Part shown: positions 63,545 to 64,000 of the stretch, piece by piece
Layout of the letters: each line of letters begins with the position of its first letter
How positions within the stretch are numbered: position 1 is the first letter of the stretch
NCBI GenBank assembly: GCA_035532035.1
Contig: DATKRS010000010.1
Location: 1-64,000 of the forward strand
DNA: 64,000 bases
Origin: Candidatus Dormiibacterota bacterium
GTDB taxonomy: Bacteria > Vulcanimicrobiota > Vulcanimicrobiia > Vulcanimicrobiales > Vulcanimicrobiaceae
Direction: 5' to 3'
Made by a program: the position numbers and the translations under genes
The notes under the pieces: model-generated
Seen by the model: the letters and a program-made list of their open reading frames with translations, nothing else
Database searches by the model: none
What the model was told of the DNA's origin: nothing

Positions 63545-64000
63545 TCAAACGAAGCGCGGTTCCGCCGCGCCCGCGAGCAGCCCCGCCGCACGGGCGCGGT
63601 CGAAGAGCTCGCGCGCGGCCGCGATCCCCAGCTCGCCGACGTCGTCGGTGTACTCGTTGACGTAGAGTGCGATGTGCTTGCGCATGACGTCGTCATTCAT
63701 CTCGAAGGCATGTTCGCGAACGTAGGGCATGACGGCGGCTTGGTTCTCGCGCGCGTACGCAAGGCTTGCACGGATGGCCGCATCGAGGCGTGCGCCGGCG
63801 CTGGCGCCGAGGTCGCTCCGTACGAGAATCGCGCCGAGCGGAATCGGTAGGCCCGTCTGCGATTCCCACCAGTCGCCCAGATCGAGCAGCGACGCTAAGC
63901 CGCTCTGTCCGTACGTGAAGCGCGACTCGTGAATGATGAGGCCGGCGTCGGCCTCGCCGCGCACGACTGCTGCGACGATCTCGTCGAATCGCATCTCGAG
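63545..64000 (-). CDS. mqnD: 1,4-dihydroxy-6-naphthoate synthase MqnD, 5' part outside window
   Basis: The last 151 codons of an MqnD-type periplasmic-binding-fold enzyme of the futalosine menaquinone pathway, open to the right edge (LEMRFDEIV at the border). Conserved parts: GLIIHESRFTYGQSGL, LGDWWESQTGLPIPLG and the helical end AFEMNDDVMRKHIALYVNEYT. The family is about 270-280 residues, so roughly the N-terminal half is missing. Points to menaquinone-based respiration. Confidence 0.85.
   Translation of the reverse strand, partial: LEMRFDEIVAAVVRGEADAGLIIHESRFTYGQSGLASLLDLGDWWESQTGLPIPLGAILVRSDLGASAGARLDAAIRASLAYARENQAAVMPYVREHAFEMNDDVMRKHIALYVNEYTDDVGELGIAAARELFDRARAAGLLAGAAEPRFV

Overview
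The window is about 64 kb of GC-rich (roughly 65%), densely packed bacterial chromosome with both strands in use, many 4-nt start/stop overlaps and frequent GTG/TTG starts. Two adjacent copper-amine-oxidase-type stalk-domain genes, a tetraprenyl-beta-curcumene synthase (DUF2600) gene, menaquinone synthesis by the futalosine route (mqnD) and cell-envelope genes of both Gram-negative flavour (RND pump, GT9) and generic type suggest a poorly cultured lineage such as Candidatus Eremiobacterota (WPS-2). That placement is an inference from gene content, not a measured phylogeny. Only one mobile-element trace (a broken tnpB) and no prophage or CRISPR array were seen; most of the window is core chromosome.

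Layout. 1-7.6 kb: small secreted or membrane proteins (lipoprotein fragment, S1/P1-type nuclease, thioredoxin-like membrane protein, CuA-like cupredoxin) and a GGDEF-EAL c-di-GMP enzyme. 7.7-18.4 kb: housekeeping run with prfB (carrying a classic programmed +1 frameshift), a DUF2079 membrane protein, a GT9 glycosyltransferase, family-4 uracil-DNA glycosylase, rlmN, a GT2 glycosyltransferase, glyS and ppdK. 18.5-19.1 kb: internally deleted tnpB. 19.1-23.4 kb: HD phosphohydrolase divergent from dnaG-rpoD, followed by an unusual direct/inverted repeat block. 23.6-29.2 kb: secreted proteins, a KGG-repeat protein, a HEAT-cyclophilin fusion, and a dtd-proline dehydrogenase-modB-like operon.

29.2-34.1 kb: receiver protein, MntP-type Mn exporter, a probable lysine 5,6-aminomutase reactivase (KamB-like) overlapping a 3-keto-5-aminohexanoate cleavage enzyme (kce), a Dpp-type permease pair and tRNA-Leu(GAG). 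34.1-39.2 kb: an orphan RND pump with four extra predicted membrane helices, followed without a start codon by a beheaded stalk-domain ORF and then its intact paralogue. 39.2-51.6 kb: short-chain dehydrogenase, M1 aminopeptidase with HEAT tail, PBP4-type carboxypeptidase, ACT-malic enzyme, OmpR regulator, two apparent pseudo-enzymes (YncE/phosphoesterase and DDAH-like), a metallophosphoesterase and an ABC-2 transporter.

51.6-64 kb: HTH-MBL hydrolase, trxB, then a minus-strand operon (ytpB-like cyclase, M28 peptidase, TIGR01777 epimerase, GNAT) divergent from an HTH-membrane-glycine-rich protein, and finally a glcE-glcD-namZ-mqnD run. Amino acid and peptide handling recurs (proline dehydrogenase, Kce, Dpp permeases, M1 and M28 peptidases, PPDK, malic enzyme, glycolate oxidase), consistent with a heterotroph able to live on protein-derived carbon. 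The most unusual items are the RND/stalk-domain junction, the repeat block after rpoD, the HTH-membrane-glycine-rich protein beside the terpene operon, and the two enzymes that have lost catalytic residues.
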